A model generated the notes under the pieces. The model worked only from the letters and a program-made list of their open reading frames with translations. It made no database searches and was not told the DNA's origin. From Comamonas sp. SCN 67-35 (GTDB lineage: Bacteria > Pseudomonadota > Gammaproteobacteria > Burkholderiales > Burkholderiaceae_C), in the NCBI GenBank assembly GCA_001725255.1, contig MEFV01000005.1, positions 1-64,000 of the forward strand: DNA of 64,000 nt, given 5' to 3'. This document shows, piece by piece, positions 47,514 through 56,244 of the stretch. The translations under genes were made by a program, and so were the position numbers. Every line of letters starts with the position of its first letter. Within the stretch, counting starts at the first letter, position 1.

Positions 47514-47972
47514 TCAGTGGCCACTGTCCTGGTTTTGCAGGCTGGCGGCAAGGCGCTGGGCGTATTGCGCGAGGGTGCTGGCCGCAGGGTCCTTGCGCGG
47601 CCAGGTGAAGCCGATGCCATCGGCCTCGTGGCGCGGCACCACATGCATGTGCAAGTGCCCCACGGTCTGTCCCGCCACGGCGCCGTTGGCCTGCAGCAAC
47701 ATCAGCCCCGCGGGCTCGAAGACCGCGCGCGCCGCGGCAGCTATCCGGTGCGCGGTGCGCATCATGGCGGCCGCTTCCTCGGGCGTGGCGTCCCACAGCG
47801 TTGCTGCGTGGCGGCGCGTGGCCACGAGCACGTGCCCCGGGTTGACCTGGCCCAGGTCCATGAAGGCGATGGTGTGCTCGTCCTCGAAGACCTTGGCACT
47901 GGGGATTTCCCCGGCGATGAGGCGGCAGAAGATGCAGGAGCCTTGCGGCGAGGTATCGACGAAATTGGGCAT
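47514..47972 (-). CDS. HIT family nucleotide hydrolase
   Basis: This 152-residue histidine-triad protein hydrolyses or transfers nucleoside monophosphates. The triad HLHMHVVPR is near residue 108. A CIFCRLIAGEIPSAKVFED N-terminal segment has the zinc-binding Cys pair of the Hint/Fhit-like bacterial group. The C-terminus is longer than in classic HinT (about 110 residues) and resembles the Fhit-like HIT proteins. The ATG at 47972 fits the family; an in-frame ATG at 48011 would add 13 residues. Confidence 0.92.
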   Translation of the reverse strand: MPNFVDTSPQGSCIFCRLIAGEIPSAKVFEDEHTIAFMDLGQVNPGHVLVATRRHAATLWDATPEEAAAMMRTAHRIAAAARAVFEPAGLMLLQANGAVAGQTVGHLHMHVVPRHEADGIGFTWPRKDPAASTLAQYAQRLAASLQNQDSGH

Positions 47973-48014
47973 GGCGCTCTCGTGGTTGGTGGAGTGAGGG
48001 ACGATTGTCATCTT

Positions 48015-48185
48015 CCTGGGGCGACGCTGAACAAGTCCCTCGCGCGCGTCGCATCCCGGCCTGGGGCGGTCTGCGGCGTTGCGAATGCTCGCCATGGCTA
48101 CGGCCATGTCTGCGCTTTGCGTCTTGCATCCCATCCCCAGCCACGGCGCGCCACATCGCGGCGACTTGTCCAGCGTCGCCCTAGG
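48015..48185. mobile_element. MITE-like repeat element with terminal inverted repeats
   Basis: A 171-base non-coding stretch is bounded by 23-base inverted repeats (48015-48037 and 48163-48185) with two mismatches. The common core is GGGCGACGCTG followed by ACAAGTC. It has no transposase frame. The outermost bases include CCTAGG on the right end and CCTGGG on the left. The interior contains a smaller palindromic patch around CCATGGCTACGGCCATG. It lies between the divergent HIT and GGDEF genes. The structure fits a non-autonomous miniature element; copy number elsewhere is unknown. Confidence 0.68.
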
Positions 48186-48343
48186 GTTTTCCGCAACGGT
48201 CTTCAGGGTTGTACCCGAGCCTGCGGCGGCCCGTGGCTACCTATAGTGCAAAGGTGGTCGGCATGGGGCCGACGGCGCGCACGTGCCAATGACGATGGAT
48301 CTGTTTGTTTTCAACGATTCGCCTGCCGGTTCGCGGGGTACTC
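48186..48343 (+). other. Intergenic region before the GGDEF gene
   Basis: Together with the MITE-like element this completes a 371-base gap without a gene. No clear -35/-10 pair or strong ribosome site was found. The frame of the GGDEF protein is open from a TTG at 48305. Confidence 0.35.
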
Positions 48344-50422
48344 ATGGACGCCGTGGCGGATGCCGCGTCGCGTGATGCCGCGCCGCGGCATGCGTGGCTG
48401 CCGGGGCCCCTGGTGCGCGCCGTGGGGCTGCTCGTCCTGCTGGCAGTCATCGCCGCCGGCGGGGTGTCGACGTGGCTCGTGACGCGCGCCAGCGAGCCGC
48501 AGGCGTTGCAGCGCATCCTGGAGCAGGACGGCGGCGAGGTGGAAATGCTTGCGCGCATGCTCTCGAGCAAGATGGAGCTCAACATCAAGATGCTGGCGGC
48601 GCTGGCCGACGGGCTCTCGCCCGCGGTGATCGGCTCCAATGCGCGCCTGCGCGCCTGGCTGCTGCAGGACCGGCCGGTGGCGCGCCTCTTCGAGACCGTG
48701 ACGGTACTGCGCGGCGAAGAGATCGCCGGGCTGCAGCTGAGGGGCGAGGAGGTCACGGCCGTCGATCAGATGGAAGACGCGGAGCAGGCGTTGTTGCACC
48801 GCGTCTGGCAGGAGCGCAAGCCGATGGTCTCGGGGGTGTTGGGCAGCAAGGCAACGCAGGCGCACGTGGCTCTGGCGCTACCGGTGCTGGGCAGCAGCGG
48901 CCAGACGGTGGCGGTGGTGGCCGCCACCTTGCGACTGCAGTCGCAGAACCTGCTGCCGCCCGCATTGGCGCTGCCCGAGCGCGAGAGCACACGCTTCATG
49001 GTGTTCACGCAGGAGGGCGTGATCCTCTCGCACCCCGACGCATCGCGCGTACTCGGACTGGTGCGCGACGAGCCCGGGCTGTCGCGCGTTTTTTCCGGCA
49101 GCGATGCGGCGCAGCTGCTGGCGCAGCCCGGGCGCACCGTGCTGCCCGATGGTTCTGTCGTCGGTTGGGCCGTGGCCGGGCTGCCGGGCTGGGTGGTGGC
49201 GCGGGTCAACCGTGCACCCTCGCTGCTGCAGCCCCTGGTGGCGGCCGAGCAGCGGGTGTGGTGGCTGGCGGGCGCCGCCGTGGCCGCCGTGGCGCTGGCG
49301 GCCCTGCTGCTGCTGTGGTGGCTCATGCATCCGCTCTCGCTGCTGCGCCAGCGCGCACGCGACGTGCTGGATGAAGAGCACCCCGCCAGCGTGCCCCGGC
49401 AGCCGCCCGATCTCCTGGGTGCGAGCGGGGAGGTCAACGACGTCGTGCGCGTGTTTGCGCGTCTGGTGCAGCTGCGCCGCCAGCAGCAGCGCACGACGCA
49501 GGCGCTGGAGCGTCAGCTGCAGGCCGTGCTGGAGCATGTGCCGCTGGGGATCGCGCTGACGCGCTCGCAGCGCATCGAGATCGCCAGCAGCCAGGCCTGT
49601 CGCATGTTCGGCTACACCCCGGCGCAACTGGTGGGGCGCGATTTTCTGCAACTGGTCTCTGGCTCCCCCGAGGGGGGCGAGCTCGCCGAGCGCGTGCGCG
49701 TGGATTTCGCGGTGCATGGGCGCTTTCACGGGGAGCTGCCCCTGATGCGGCGCGACGCAAGCACCTTGTGGGCCCAGGTGCATGGCGAGCCCGTGCATGC
49801 GGGAGACCCGGCCGCCGACGTCATCTGGATCATCGAAGACGGCTCGGCCGAGCGCGAAGCACGCCTGCAACATGACTGGGAGCGCTGGCACGATGCCCTG
49901 ACCTTCCTGCCCAACCGCGCCGCGCTGGTGCGTCGGCTGCAACTGCTGCTGTCCAGGCGCGTGGCGCGCGGCGCGCACACGCTGGCCAACGAGCAGCCCG
50001 TCACGGGTGTGCTGATGCATGTGGATGTCGACCATTTCACGCTGATCAACGAGCTGGCCGGGCATGACGCGGGCGATGATGTGCTGCGCCATCTGGCGCG
50101 CCTGCTCGAATCGCATGTCCGCCAGACGGGGTGGCTGGGACGCCTGGGAGGCGATGAGTTCGCGGTGGTGCTGCCAGGATGCAGCATGGAACGTGGAGCC
50201 GAACTGGCGGAGAAGCTGCGCGCGGCCGTGGCGGCATGGGAGCCCACGTACCGGGGACGCAGTTTTTCGCTCAGCCTGAGCATCGGGCTGGTGCTGCTCG
50301 CCACGGGCGCCGGTCCGGCCGAAGCCCTCGCCGGTGCCGACATGGCCTGTTACGCGGCCAAACGGGCCGGGCGCAATCGGGTGCAGTGGGGGCAGGTGCC
50401 GCAGTCCGCCAGCGCGCAGTGA
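48344..50422 (+). CDS. Membrane-bound PAS-GGDEF diguanylate cyclase-like protein
   Basis: This 692-residue inner-membrane protein appears to make or sense cyclic di-GMP. Helices near 26-46 and 300-322 flank a periplasmic Cache-like sensor. A linker and PAS domain (about 390-510, beginning AVLEHVPLGIALTRSQRIE) precede GGDEF. The active motif GRLGGDEFAVVLPG is intact. The RxxD inhibitory site five residues upstream reads RQTG, so product feedback is probably lost. Other family positions also vary: DALTFLPNR for D-x-L-T-G-L-x-N-R and DVDHFTLINE for D-x-D-x-F-K-x-x-N-D. The ATG at 48344 is preferred to the TTG at 48305. Confidence 0.88.
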   Translation: MDAVADAASRDAAPRHAWLPGPLVRAVGLLVLLAVIAAGGVSTWLVTRASEPQALQRILEQDGGEVEMLARMLSSKMELNIKMLAALADGLSPAVIGSNARLRAWLLQDRPVARLFETVTVLRGEEIAGLQLRGEEVTAVDQMEDAEQALLHRVWQERKPMVSGVLGSKATQAHVALALPVLGSSGQTVAVVAATLRLQSQNLLPPALALPERESTRFMVFTQEGVILSHPDASRVLGLVRDEPGLSRVFSGSDAAQLLAQPGRTVLPDGSVVGWAVAGLPGWVVARVNRAPSLLQPLVAAEQRVWWLAGAAVAAVALAALLLLWWLMHPLSLLRQRARDVLDEEHPASVPRQPPDLLGASGEVNDVVRVFARLVQLRRQQQRTTQALERQLQAVLEHVPLGIALTRSQRIEIASSQACRMFGYTPAQLVGRDFLQLVSGSPEGGELAERVRVDFAVHGRFHGELPLMRRDASTLWAQVHGEPVHAGDPAADVIWIIEDGSAEREARLQHDWERWHDALTFLPNRAALVRRLQLLLSRRVARGAHTLANEQPVTGVLMHVDVDHFTLINELAGHDAGDDVLRHLARLLESHVRQTGWLGRLGGDEFAVVLPGCSMERGAELAEKLRAAVAAWEPTYRGRSFSLSLSIGLVLLATGAGPAEALAGADMACYAAKRAGRNRVQWGQVPQSASAQ

Positions 50423-50620
50423 ACCGACAATGATCATGGGTTTTCTTCATGGCGGGAATGATTCTGATGTTGTGTGTATGCAAATTCTGTCTACACATAT
50501 CGCATGCAATTTGCTGGCGCAATCTCCGGATAGCGGGTAAAGTGATGCAAACAAAGCAGCGTGGCTCATGCACATCGTGGCGCGGGTCGTGTCCATCGCA
50601 CTACAAAGAGACAAATCAGC
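50423..50620 (+). other. AT-richer leader region of the BMP-type transporter operon
   Basis: This 198-base gap has lower GC than its surroundings. GCAAATT (50480-50486) and AATTTGC (50508-50514) form an inverted repeat with a 21-base spacer, and ATGCAA recurs three times between 50478 and 50550. These may be regulator sites. No sigma-70 promoter with proper spacing was identified. Confidence 0.35.
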
Positions 50621-52198
50621 ATGCCGCCATTGCATGTTCCTCAAACGCCTGACGTGGTCGTGCCCCGGTTGCAGCTCGCGGGCATCACCAAGCGCTACCC
50701 CGGCGTCATCGCCAACAGCGAGGTTTCGCTGACCGTGCAGCCCGGCGAAATCCACGCCGTGCTGGGTGAGAATGGCGCGGGCAAGAGCACCCTGATGAAG
50801 ATCATCTACGGCGCGGTCAAGCCCGACGCAGGCGACGTGCGCGTCGATGGCCACCTGGCGCTGGTGCGCAGCCCGCAGGCGGCGCGCCAGCTCGGCATCG
50901 CGATGGTGTTCCAGCATTTCAGTCTGTTCGAGACGCTTTCCGTGGCGGAGAACGTCTGGCTGGGGCTGGACAAGACGCTGTCGCTCGCGGAGGTGACGCG
51001 GCGCGTGGCCGGCACCGCCGCCACCTACGGCCTGGAGGTGGACCCCGAGCGCCCGGTGCACACGCTGGGCGTGGGCGAAATGCAGCGCGTGGAGATCATC
51101 CGCGCCCTGCTGGCTGGTCCGCGTCTGCTGATTCTCGATGAACCGACTTCGGTGCTCACGCCGCAGGCGGTCGAAAAGCTCTTCGTCACGCTCAGGCGTC
51201 TGTCGGACGAGGGCTGTTCCATCCTCTACATCAGCCACAAGCTGCATGAAATTCGCGCGCTGTGCAGCGCCTGCACGGTGATGCGCGGCGGCAAGGTCAC
51301 GGGCGTTTGCGACCCGCGTGAAGAAACCAATGCCTCGCTCTCGCGCCTGATGATCGGTGCCGAGCCTCCGCCGCTCGAGCACGTGCCGCGCGAGCCGGGT
51401 GCGCCGGTGCTGGTGGTCAACCAGCTCAGCCTGCCGCGCGAATCGCCCTTCGGGGTGGACCTGGAAAATGTCTCGCTGCAGGTCCGCGCGGGCGAGGTGG
51501 TGGGCATCGCTGGCGTCTCGGGCAACGGTCAGCGCGAACTGCTTTTTTCGCTTTCTGGTGAGGACAGGCGAGCGTCCCCGGCATCCATTTCGATAGCGGG
51601 CCAGCCGGTCGGACGCATGGCGCCCTTCGGGCGGCGCGCACTCGGGCTGCATTTCGTGCCCGAGGAACGCCTGGGGCGCGGCGCCGTGCCCGAGATGAGC
51701 CTGGCGCACAACCTGTTGCTCACGCGCAAGGAGGCCGTGGGCCGCCTGGGCTGGCTGCGCATGGGGGTGCTGCGCACACAGGCGGCGGGCATCATCGAGC
51801 GCTTCAAGGTCAAGGCTGCAGGCACGCACGCAGCCGCTCGCTCGCTTTCCGGCGGCAACCTACAGAAGTACATCATGGGCCGCGAGATCGATGCCCGGCC
51901 GACGCTGCTGGTCGTCTCCCAGCCCACGTGGGGGGTGGACGTGGGCGCGGCCGCGCAGATTCGCGGCGAGATTCTGGCGTTGCGCGATGCGGGTTGCGCG
52001 GTGCTGGTGGTCAGCGAGGAGTTGGACGAATTGTTTGAAATCTGCGATCGGCTTCATGTCATTGCCAAGGGGCAGCTTTCGCCCAGCCTGCCGCGCGCCG
52101 AAGCGACGGTGGAGCAAATCGGCCTGTGGATGAGCGGCCTGTGGCCGGGTGCGGATAACGCGGCAGCGCGTCAGGAGGTGGCCCGTGCTGCGGCTTGA
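50621..52198 (+). CDS. Nucleoside/simple-sugar-type ABC transporter ATPase (double domain)
   Basis: This 525-residue tandem ATPase resembles RbsA, YufO and NupA. The first half has Walker A GENGAGKST near 40-48 and Walker B LLILDEPTSVLTP. The second half has a degenerate Walker A (GVSGNGQREL), normal for this group, with signature LSGGNLQKYIMGREI. Neighbouring permeases and a BMP-type receptor indicate nucleoside or purine uptake. The ATG at 50621 lacks a strong ribosome site; a frame start at 50561 adds a basic leader and was not chosen. Confidence 0.93.
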   Translation: MPPLHVPQTPDVVVPRLQLAGITKRYPGVIANSEVSLTVQPGEIHAVLGENGAGKSTLMKIIYGAVKPDAGDVRVDGHLALVRSPQAARQLGIAMVFQHFSLFETLSVAENVWLGLDKTLSLAEVTRRVAGTAATYGLEVDPERPVHTLGVGEMQRVEIIRALLAGPRLLILDEPTSVLTPQAVEKLFVTLRRLSDEGCSILYISHKLHEIRALCSACTVMRGGKVTGVCDPREETNASLSRLMIGAEPPPLEHVPREPGAPVLVVNQLSLPRESPFGVDLENVSLQVRAGEVVGIAGVSGNGQRELLFSLSGEDRRASPASISIAGQPVGRMAPFGRRALGLHFVPEERLGRGAVPEMSLAHNLLLTRKEAVGRLGWLRMGVLRTQAAGIIERFKVKAAGTHAAARSLSGGNLQKYIMGREIDARPTLLVVSQPTWGVDVGAAAQIRGEILALRDAGCAVLVVSEELDELFEICDRLHVIAKGQLSPSLPRAEATVEQIGLWMSGLWPGADNAAARQEVARAAA

Positions 52199-53258
52199 AC
52201 TGCGCCCCACGCCTTCACGCGCCTGGGCCTGGGCCTCACCGGTGCTGGCGCTGGCGATCACCGTGGCGCTGGGTGCGCTGCTGTTTTCGCTGCTCGGCAA
52301 GGACCCCGTCAAGGGCCTGCTGGTGTTCTTCTGGGAGCCGATCAAGTCCTCCTACGCCCTGGGCGAGCTGGGCGTGAAGGCCACGCCGCTGCTGCTGATC
52401 GCGCTGGGCCTGGCGGTGTGTTTTCGCTCCAACATCTGGAACATCGGCGCCGAGGGGCAATACGTGATCGGCGCGATCTTCGCCGGTGGCGTGGCTCTCA
52501 TGGCGGGCAAGGAGACCGGGCGCTGGATCGTGCTGGCCGTGCTGATCGCGGGCGCGGTGGGCGGCATGCTCTGGGCAGCCATCGTCGCTTTTTTGCGCGA
52601 CCGTTTCAATGCCGGCGAGATCCTCGTGAGCCTGATGCTGGTCTACGTGGCTATCCAGGTGCTCAACTACCTCGTGTTCGGGCCGTGGAAAGACCCCATG
52701 GGCTACAACTTTCCGCAGACGCGCACCTTCGAGGCGGTGGCGCGCATCCCCAAGCTGATGGCGGGCTCGCGCGTGAACATCGGCGCGCTGATCGCGCTGG
52801 CGGGCGCGGCGCTGTTGTGGCTGTACTTGTTTCGCACCCGCGCGGGCTATGCACTGCAGGTGGGCGGCGTGGCGCCGGCGGCGGCGCGCTACGCCGGGTT
52901 TTCCTCGCGCAGCGCACTGTGGACGGCGCTGCTCATGTCCGGCGCCACGGCGGGCCTGGCGGGGGCGCTGGAGGTGGCGGGACCCGTCGGGCAGCTCACG
53001 CCCTATGTGCCCGTGGGCTACGGTTTTGCGGCCATCATCGTGGCCTTCGTCGGGCGATTGCATCCGCTGGGCATGGTGCTGGCGGCCATTTTGATGAGCA
53101 TGTTCTACATCGGCGGCGAGCTCGCGCAATCGCGTCTGGGCCTGCCCAAGTCGCTCACGGACGTGTTCCAGGGGCTGCTGCTGTTTTCGCTGATGGCGTG
53201 TGACACGCTGGTGAACTACCGCATCCGGCGCATCAGTGTTCTGAAGGGGGTGAGGTGA
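52185..53258 (+). CDS. Nucleoside-type ABC transporter permease 1 (YufP/NupB-like)
   Basis: This 357-residue inner-membrane permease of the BPD_transp_2 family shows KATPLLLIALGLAVCFRSNI followed by WNIGAEGQY, the hallmark of nucleoside/BMP-linked permeases. RDRFNAGEILVSLMLVYVA is a second conserved stretch. A GTG at 52185, with CAGGAGG seven bases upstream, is the best start and overlaps the ATPase gene end by 14 bases. The ATG at 52149 would lengthen the overlap to 50 bases and adds a basic leader. Confidence 0.92.
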   Translation: MLRLELRPTPSRAWAWASPVLALAITVALGALLFSLLGKDPVKGLLVFFWEPIKSSYALGELGVKATPLLLIALGLAVCFRSNIWNIGAEGQYVIGAIFAGGVALMAGKETGRWIVLAVLIAGAVGGMLWAAIVAFLRDRFNAGEILVSLMLVYVAIQVLNYLVFGPWKDPMGYNFPQTRTFEAVARIPKLMAGSRVNIGALIALAGAALLWLYLFRTRAGYALQVGGVAPAAARYAGFSSRSALWTALLMSGATAGLAGALEVAGPVGQLTPYVPVGYGFAAIIVAFVGRLHPLGMVLAAILMSMFYIGGELAQSRLGLPKSLTDVFQGLLLFSLMACDTLVNYRIRRISVLKGVR

Positions 53259-54178
53259 TGGACGCTTACCCTCTGCTTTTCGCCTCCACGCTGACGGCGG
53301 GGACGGTGCTGGCGCTGGCGGCGCTGGGCCTCCTGATCAACGAAAAAGCCGGCGTGGTGAACCTCGGCGCTGAGGGCATGATGCTGTGCGCCGCCATTGC
53401 GGGCTTCGCCACCGTGGTGCACACCGGCAGCGACACGCTGGGCTTTCTCGCCGGCATGGCGGCGGGCGCGGTGCTGGCGGCGGCCTTCGGCTGGCTCGTG
53501 ATCTGGCTCAACGCCAACCAGTACGCCACGGGCCTGGCGCTCACGCTGTTCGGCGCGGGCTTTTCGGCCTTCGTCGGCATCGGCTACGTGCAGGCCCGCA
53601 TGCCGGAGCGCCCGCGCTTCAGCTGGCTGGGGCTGGGCGACGTGCCCGTCATCGGCCCGGCGCTCATGCGCCAGCACCCGCTGGTGTATTTCGGCATCGC
53701 GTTCACGCTCGTGTTGATCTGGGTGCTGTACCGCACGCGCGTCGGCCTGGTGTTGCGCGCCGTGGGTGAATCGCCCGAATCAGCGCATGCGCTTGGTTAC
53801 CCGGTGCGCCGCATCCGCATGGCGGCCGTCGTTATCGGCGGGGCGCTGTGCGGACTGGCGGGGGCGTTCCTGTCCATCATCTATACGCCGCTGTGGGTGG
53901 AAGGCATGGTGGCGGGCAAAGGCTGGATCGCGCTGGCGCTCACCACCTTCGGCACCTGGCGTCCGGCGCGCGTGCTGCTGGGGGCGTATCTGTTCGGCGG
54001 GGTCACCATGCTGCAGTTCTACCTGCAGAGCCAGGGCTCGCACGTCCCGAGCCAGTTGCTCACGGCCATGCCCTATCTGGCCACCGTCGTTGTTTTGGCG
54101 CTGATCTCGCGCAGCCCCACGTGGATTCGTGTCAATATGCCCGCTTCACTCGGCAAGCCGTTTTACCCGGGCTCCTGA
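53258..54178 (+). CDS. Nucleoside-type ABC transporter permease 2 (YufQ/NupC-like)
   Basis: This 306-residue second permease starts MDAYPLLFASTLTAGTVLAL and contains LINEKAGVVNLGAEGMMLCA, the signature of this subunit. Later come GESPESAHALGYPVRRIRM (coupling loop) and GKGWIALALTTFGTWRP. The ATG overlaps the preceding TGA (TGATG), implying translational coupling with permease 1. The binding-protein gene follows after 40 bases. Confidence 0.94.
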   Translation: MDAYPLLFASTLTAGTVLALAALGLLINEKAGVVNLGAEGMMLCAAIAGFATVVHTGSDTLGFLAGMAAGAVLAAAFGWLVIWLNANQYATGLALTLFGAGFSAFVGIGYVQARMPERPRFSWLGLGDVPVIGPALMRQHPLVYFGIAFTLVLIWVLYRTRVGLVLRAVGESPESAHALGYPVRRIRMAAVVIGGALCGLAGAFLSIIYTPLWVEGMVAGKGWIALALTTFGTWRPARVLLGAYLFGGVTMLQFYLQSQGSHVPSQLLTAMPYLATVVVLALISRSPTWIRVNMPASLGKPFYPGS

Positions 54179-54218
54179 TTTTTTCACCTTGCCCCATTTT
54201 TCCAGGAGGACTTTTCTG

Positions 54219-55391
54219 ATGACCGACATGAACAAACGCACCGCCTTGCGCCTGGCCATGGTGTCTGCCGCGGCGCTCACGATGGCAGCCTGCGGGCAGA
54301 AGGAGGAGCCGGCGCCCGCGCCTGCGCCGGCCCCCGCGGCGGCTCCTGCCGCTGCCCCGGCACCGGCGCCCGCCGAGCCGCTGAAGGCCGCCTGGATCTA
54401 TGTCGGCCCGGTGGGAGACGGTGGCTGGAGCTATGCGCACGACAACGGCCGCAAGGCGGTCGAGAAGGACTTCGCCGGCAAGGTGGTCACGAGCTTCGTC
54501 GAAAACGTGCCCGAGGGCGCCGACACCGAACGCGTGGCGCGTGACCTGGTGGCGCAGGGCAACAAGCTCATCTTCGGCACCAGCTTCGGCTTCATGGAAC
54601 CCATGCTGAAGGTGGCGGCCGACAACCCCGACGTGAAGTTCGAGCACGCCACCGGCTACAAGACTGCGCCCAACATGCGCACCTACGACAGCCGCACCTA
54701 CGAGGGCGCGTTCATGGCCGGCGTGATCGCCGGCGCCATGACCAAGGCCAATGTGCTGGGCGTGGTCGGCACGGTGCCGATCCCCGAGGTGGTGCGCAAC
54801 ATCAACAGCTTCACGCTGGGCGCGCAGGTCACCAATCCGAAGATCAAGACCATGGTGGTCTGGATCAACGAGTGGCACAACCCGCCCAAGGAAACCGAGG
54901 CCGCCACCTCGCTGATCAACGGCGGCGCCGACGTGCTGTTCCAGAACACCGATTCGCCCGCCGTGCTCAAGACGGCCGAGTCCATGGGCAAGCGCGCCTT
55001 CGGCTGGGATTCGGACATGACCGCCTACGGCCCCAAGGCGCACCTGGCGTCGGCCATCATCAACTGGGAGCCCTACTACAAGAAGGCCGTCGGCGAGGTG
55101 CTGGACGGCACCTGGAAGACCGGCCCCAACCAGTGGTGGGGCGTGAAGGAGGGGGCGATCGATCTTGTCTCCATCGCCGACGACGTGCCCGCCGAGGCCA
55201 AGGCCAAGCTCGCCGAGCTCAAGGCGGGCCTGAAGGACGGCAGCTACCACATCTGGAAGGGGCCGATTTCGGACAACACCGGCAAGGAAGTGCTTGCGGC
55301 CGACAAGGTGGCCGATGACGACTTCCTGCGCGGCATCAACTTCTTCGTCAAGGGCGTGGAAGGCAAGGTGCCGGGCACGGACGGCAAGTAA
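54219..55391 (+). CDS. BMP family ABC transporter substrate-binding lipoprotein
   Basis: This 390-residue receptor is of the BMP/PnrA family, whose members bind purine nucleosides. The N-terminus is a lipoprotein signal with cysteine in LTMAACGQKE (near residue 24), then an Ala/Pro linker of about 25 residues. The mature domain begins LKAAWIYVGPVGDGGWSYAH, with FVENVPEGADTERVARDL and GTSFGFMEPMLKVA typical of the family. AGGAGG (54204-54209) precedes the ATG. It is last in the operon and ends before a terminator. Confidence 0.95.
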   Translation: MTDMNKRTALRLAMVSAAALTMAACGQKEEPAPAPAPAPAAAPAAAPAPAPAEPLKAAWIYVGPVGDGGWSYAHDNGRKAVEKDFAGKVVTSFVENVPEGADTERVARDLVAQGNKLIFGTSFGFMEPMLKVAADNPDVKFEHATGYKTAPNMRTYDSRTYEGAFMAGVIAGAMTKANVLGVVGTVPIPEVVRNINSFTLGAQVTNPKIKTMVVWINEWHNPPKETEAATSLINGGADVLFQNTDSPAVLKTAESMGKRAFGWDSDMTAYGPKAHLASAIINWEPYYKKAVGEVLDGTWKTGPNQWWGVKEGAIDLVSIADDVPAEAKAKLAELKAGLKDGSYHIWKGPISDNTGKEVLAADKVADDDFLRGINFFVKGVEGKVPGTDGK

Positions 55392-55413
55392 GCGGGGCTC
55401 CCCTTGTCTCGCA

Positions 55414-55438
55414 AGGCCGCCTTGGGCGGCCTTTTTTT
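55414..55438 (+). terminator. Intrinsic terminator of the BMP-type transporter operon
   Basis: AGGCCGCC (55414-55421) pairs perfectly with GGCGGCCT (55425-55432) around loop TTG, followed by a run of T to 55438. It lies 22 bases after the binding-protein stop. Confidence 0.95.
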
Positions 55439-55647
55439 GCGCTTTGCATGCTGCTTGCATTCCAGCATGATCCATGCTCCGATGTGCATGACGTGCCGGC
55501 AGGGGCGGGCACAATGGGGCGGACGTGCGGACGAGCAGGTACCGTGGTGCCAGGGTCAGCGAGGCAGCGAAGCCGCTTGTGCCGCTGCTTGCCGGGACAG
55601 GCTCGGCCGCTTGCCATCCCTGGCGACGACCGAATCGGAGGTGGACG

Positions 55648-56229
55648 ATGGTCAAGCGCAAGCTCATGGGAGGAGTGTTGGCCGCCTGCGGCCTGTGGAT
55701 GGGCGCGCCCGGTGTGGCGGTGCCCGCGGCGCCGGCCGCAAGCCCCTGGGTGCTGTCGGCCGATGGCACCTTGGTGATCGATACACGCTCGCATCTGGCC
55801 TGGGACCGCTGTGTGGCCGGCATGCTGTGGAACGGCAGCACCTGCACGGGCCGTGCGCGGCTGCTCACGTTTGCGCAGGCCCGGGCCCTGGCCGATGAGC
55901 GCTGGAAGGCGAGCGGCGTGCGCTGGCGCCTGCCGCGCGTGCCCGAACTGCGCCGCCTGGTCAACCGCGGCGCCAGCCCGCCCGCCGTCGACGCGGCCCT
56001 GTTTCCGGGCGCGCCCGCCGACTGGCACTGGACGAGCACTCGCAGCGTCAACACCGCGGCGGTCAACCCGTATGCCTATGGCAACGCGATGGGCGGCGGC
56101 AAGGGCGGTGATGTCCTCCACGCGCGGCAGGCCTGGGCGGTGGACATGGGCTCGGGAGAAGGGCGGGGGGACATGAACCGCGCCACGCCGTTTTACGTGC
56201 GTCTCGTGCGGCCGGCGCCCAAACCGTAG
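55648..56229 (+). CDS. DUF1566 (Lcl C-terminal) domain protein, secreted
   Basis: This 193-residue protein has a signal peptide (MVKRKLMGGVLAACGLWMGA, cut near residue 32). One DUF1566 domain follows: LVIDTRSHLAWDRCVAGMLW, a LTFAQARALADERW helix, WRLPRVPELRRLVNRG and WHWTSTRSVN. Two cysteines (near 60 and 71) may form a disulfide. The domain occurs in secreted or surface bacterial proteins of unknown function, similar to sulfatase-modifying folds. GGAGGTGG precedes the ATG at 55648. It lies alone after the BMP operon terminator and 15 bases before the glycosylase gene. Confidence 0.85.
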   Translation: MVKRKLMGGVLAACGLWMGAPGVAVPAAPAASPWVLSADGTLVIDTRSHLAWDRCVAGMLWNGSTCTGRARLLTFAQARALADERWKASGVRWRLPRVPELRRLVNRGASPPAVDAALFPGAPADWHWTSTRSVNTAAVNPYAYGNAMGGGKGGDVLHARQAWAVDMGSGEGRGDMNRATPFYVRLVRPAPKP

Positions 56230-56244
56230 TACAAACGGCGCCCG

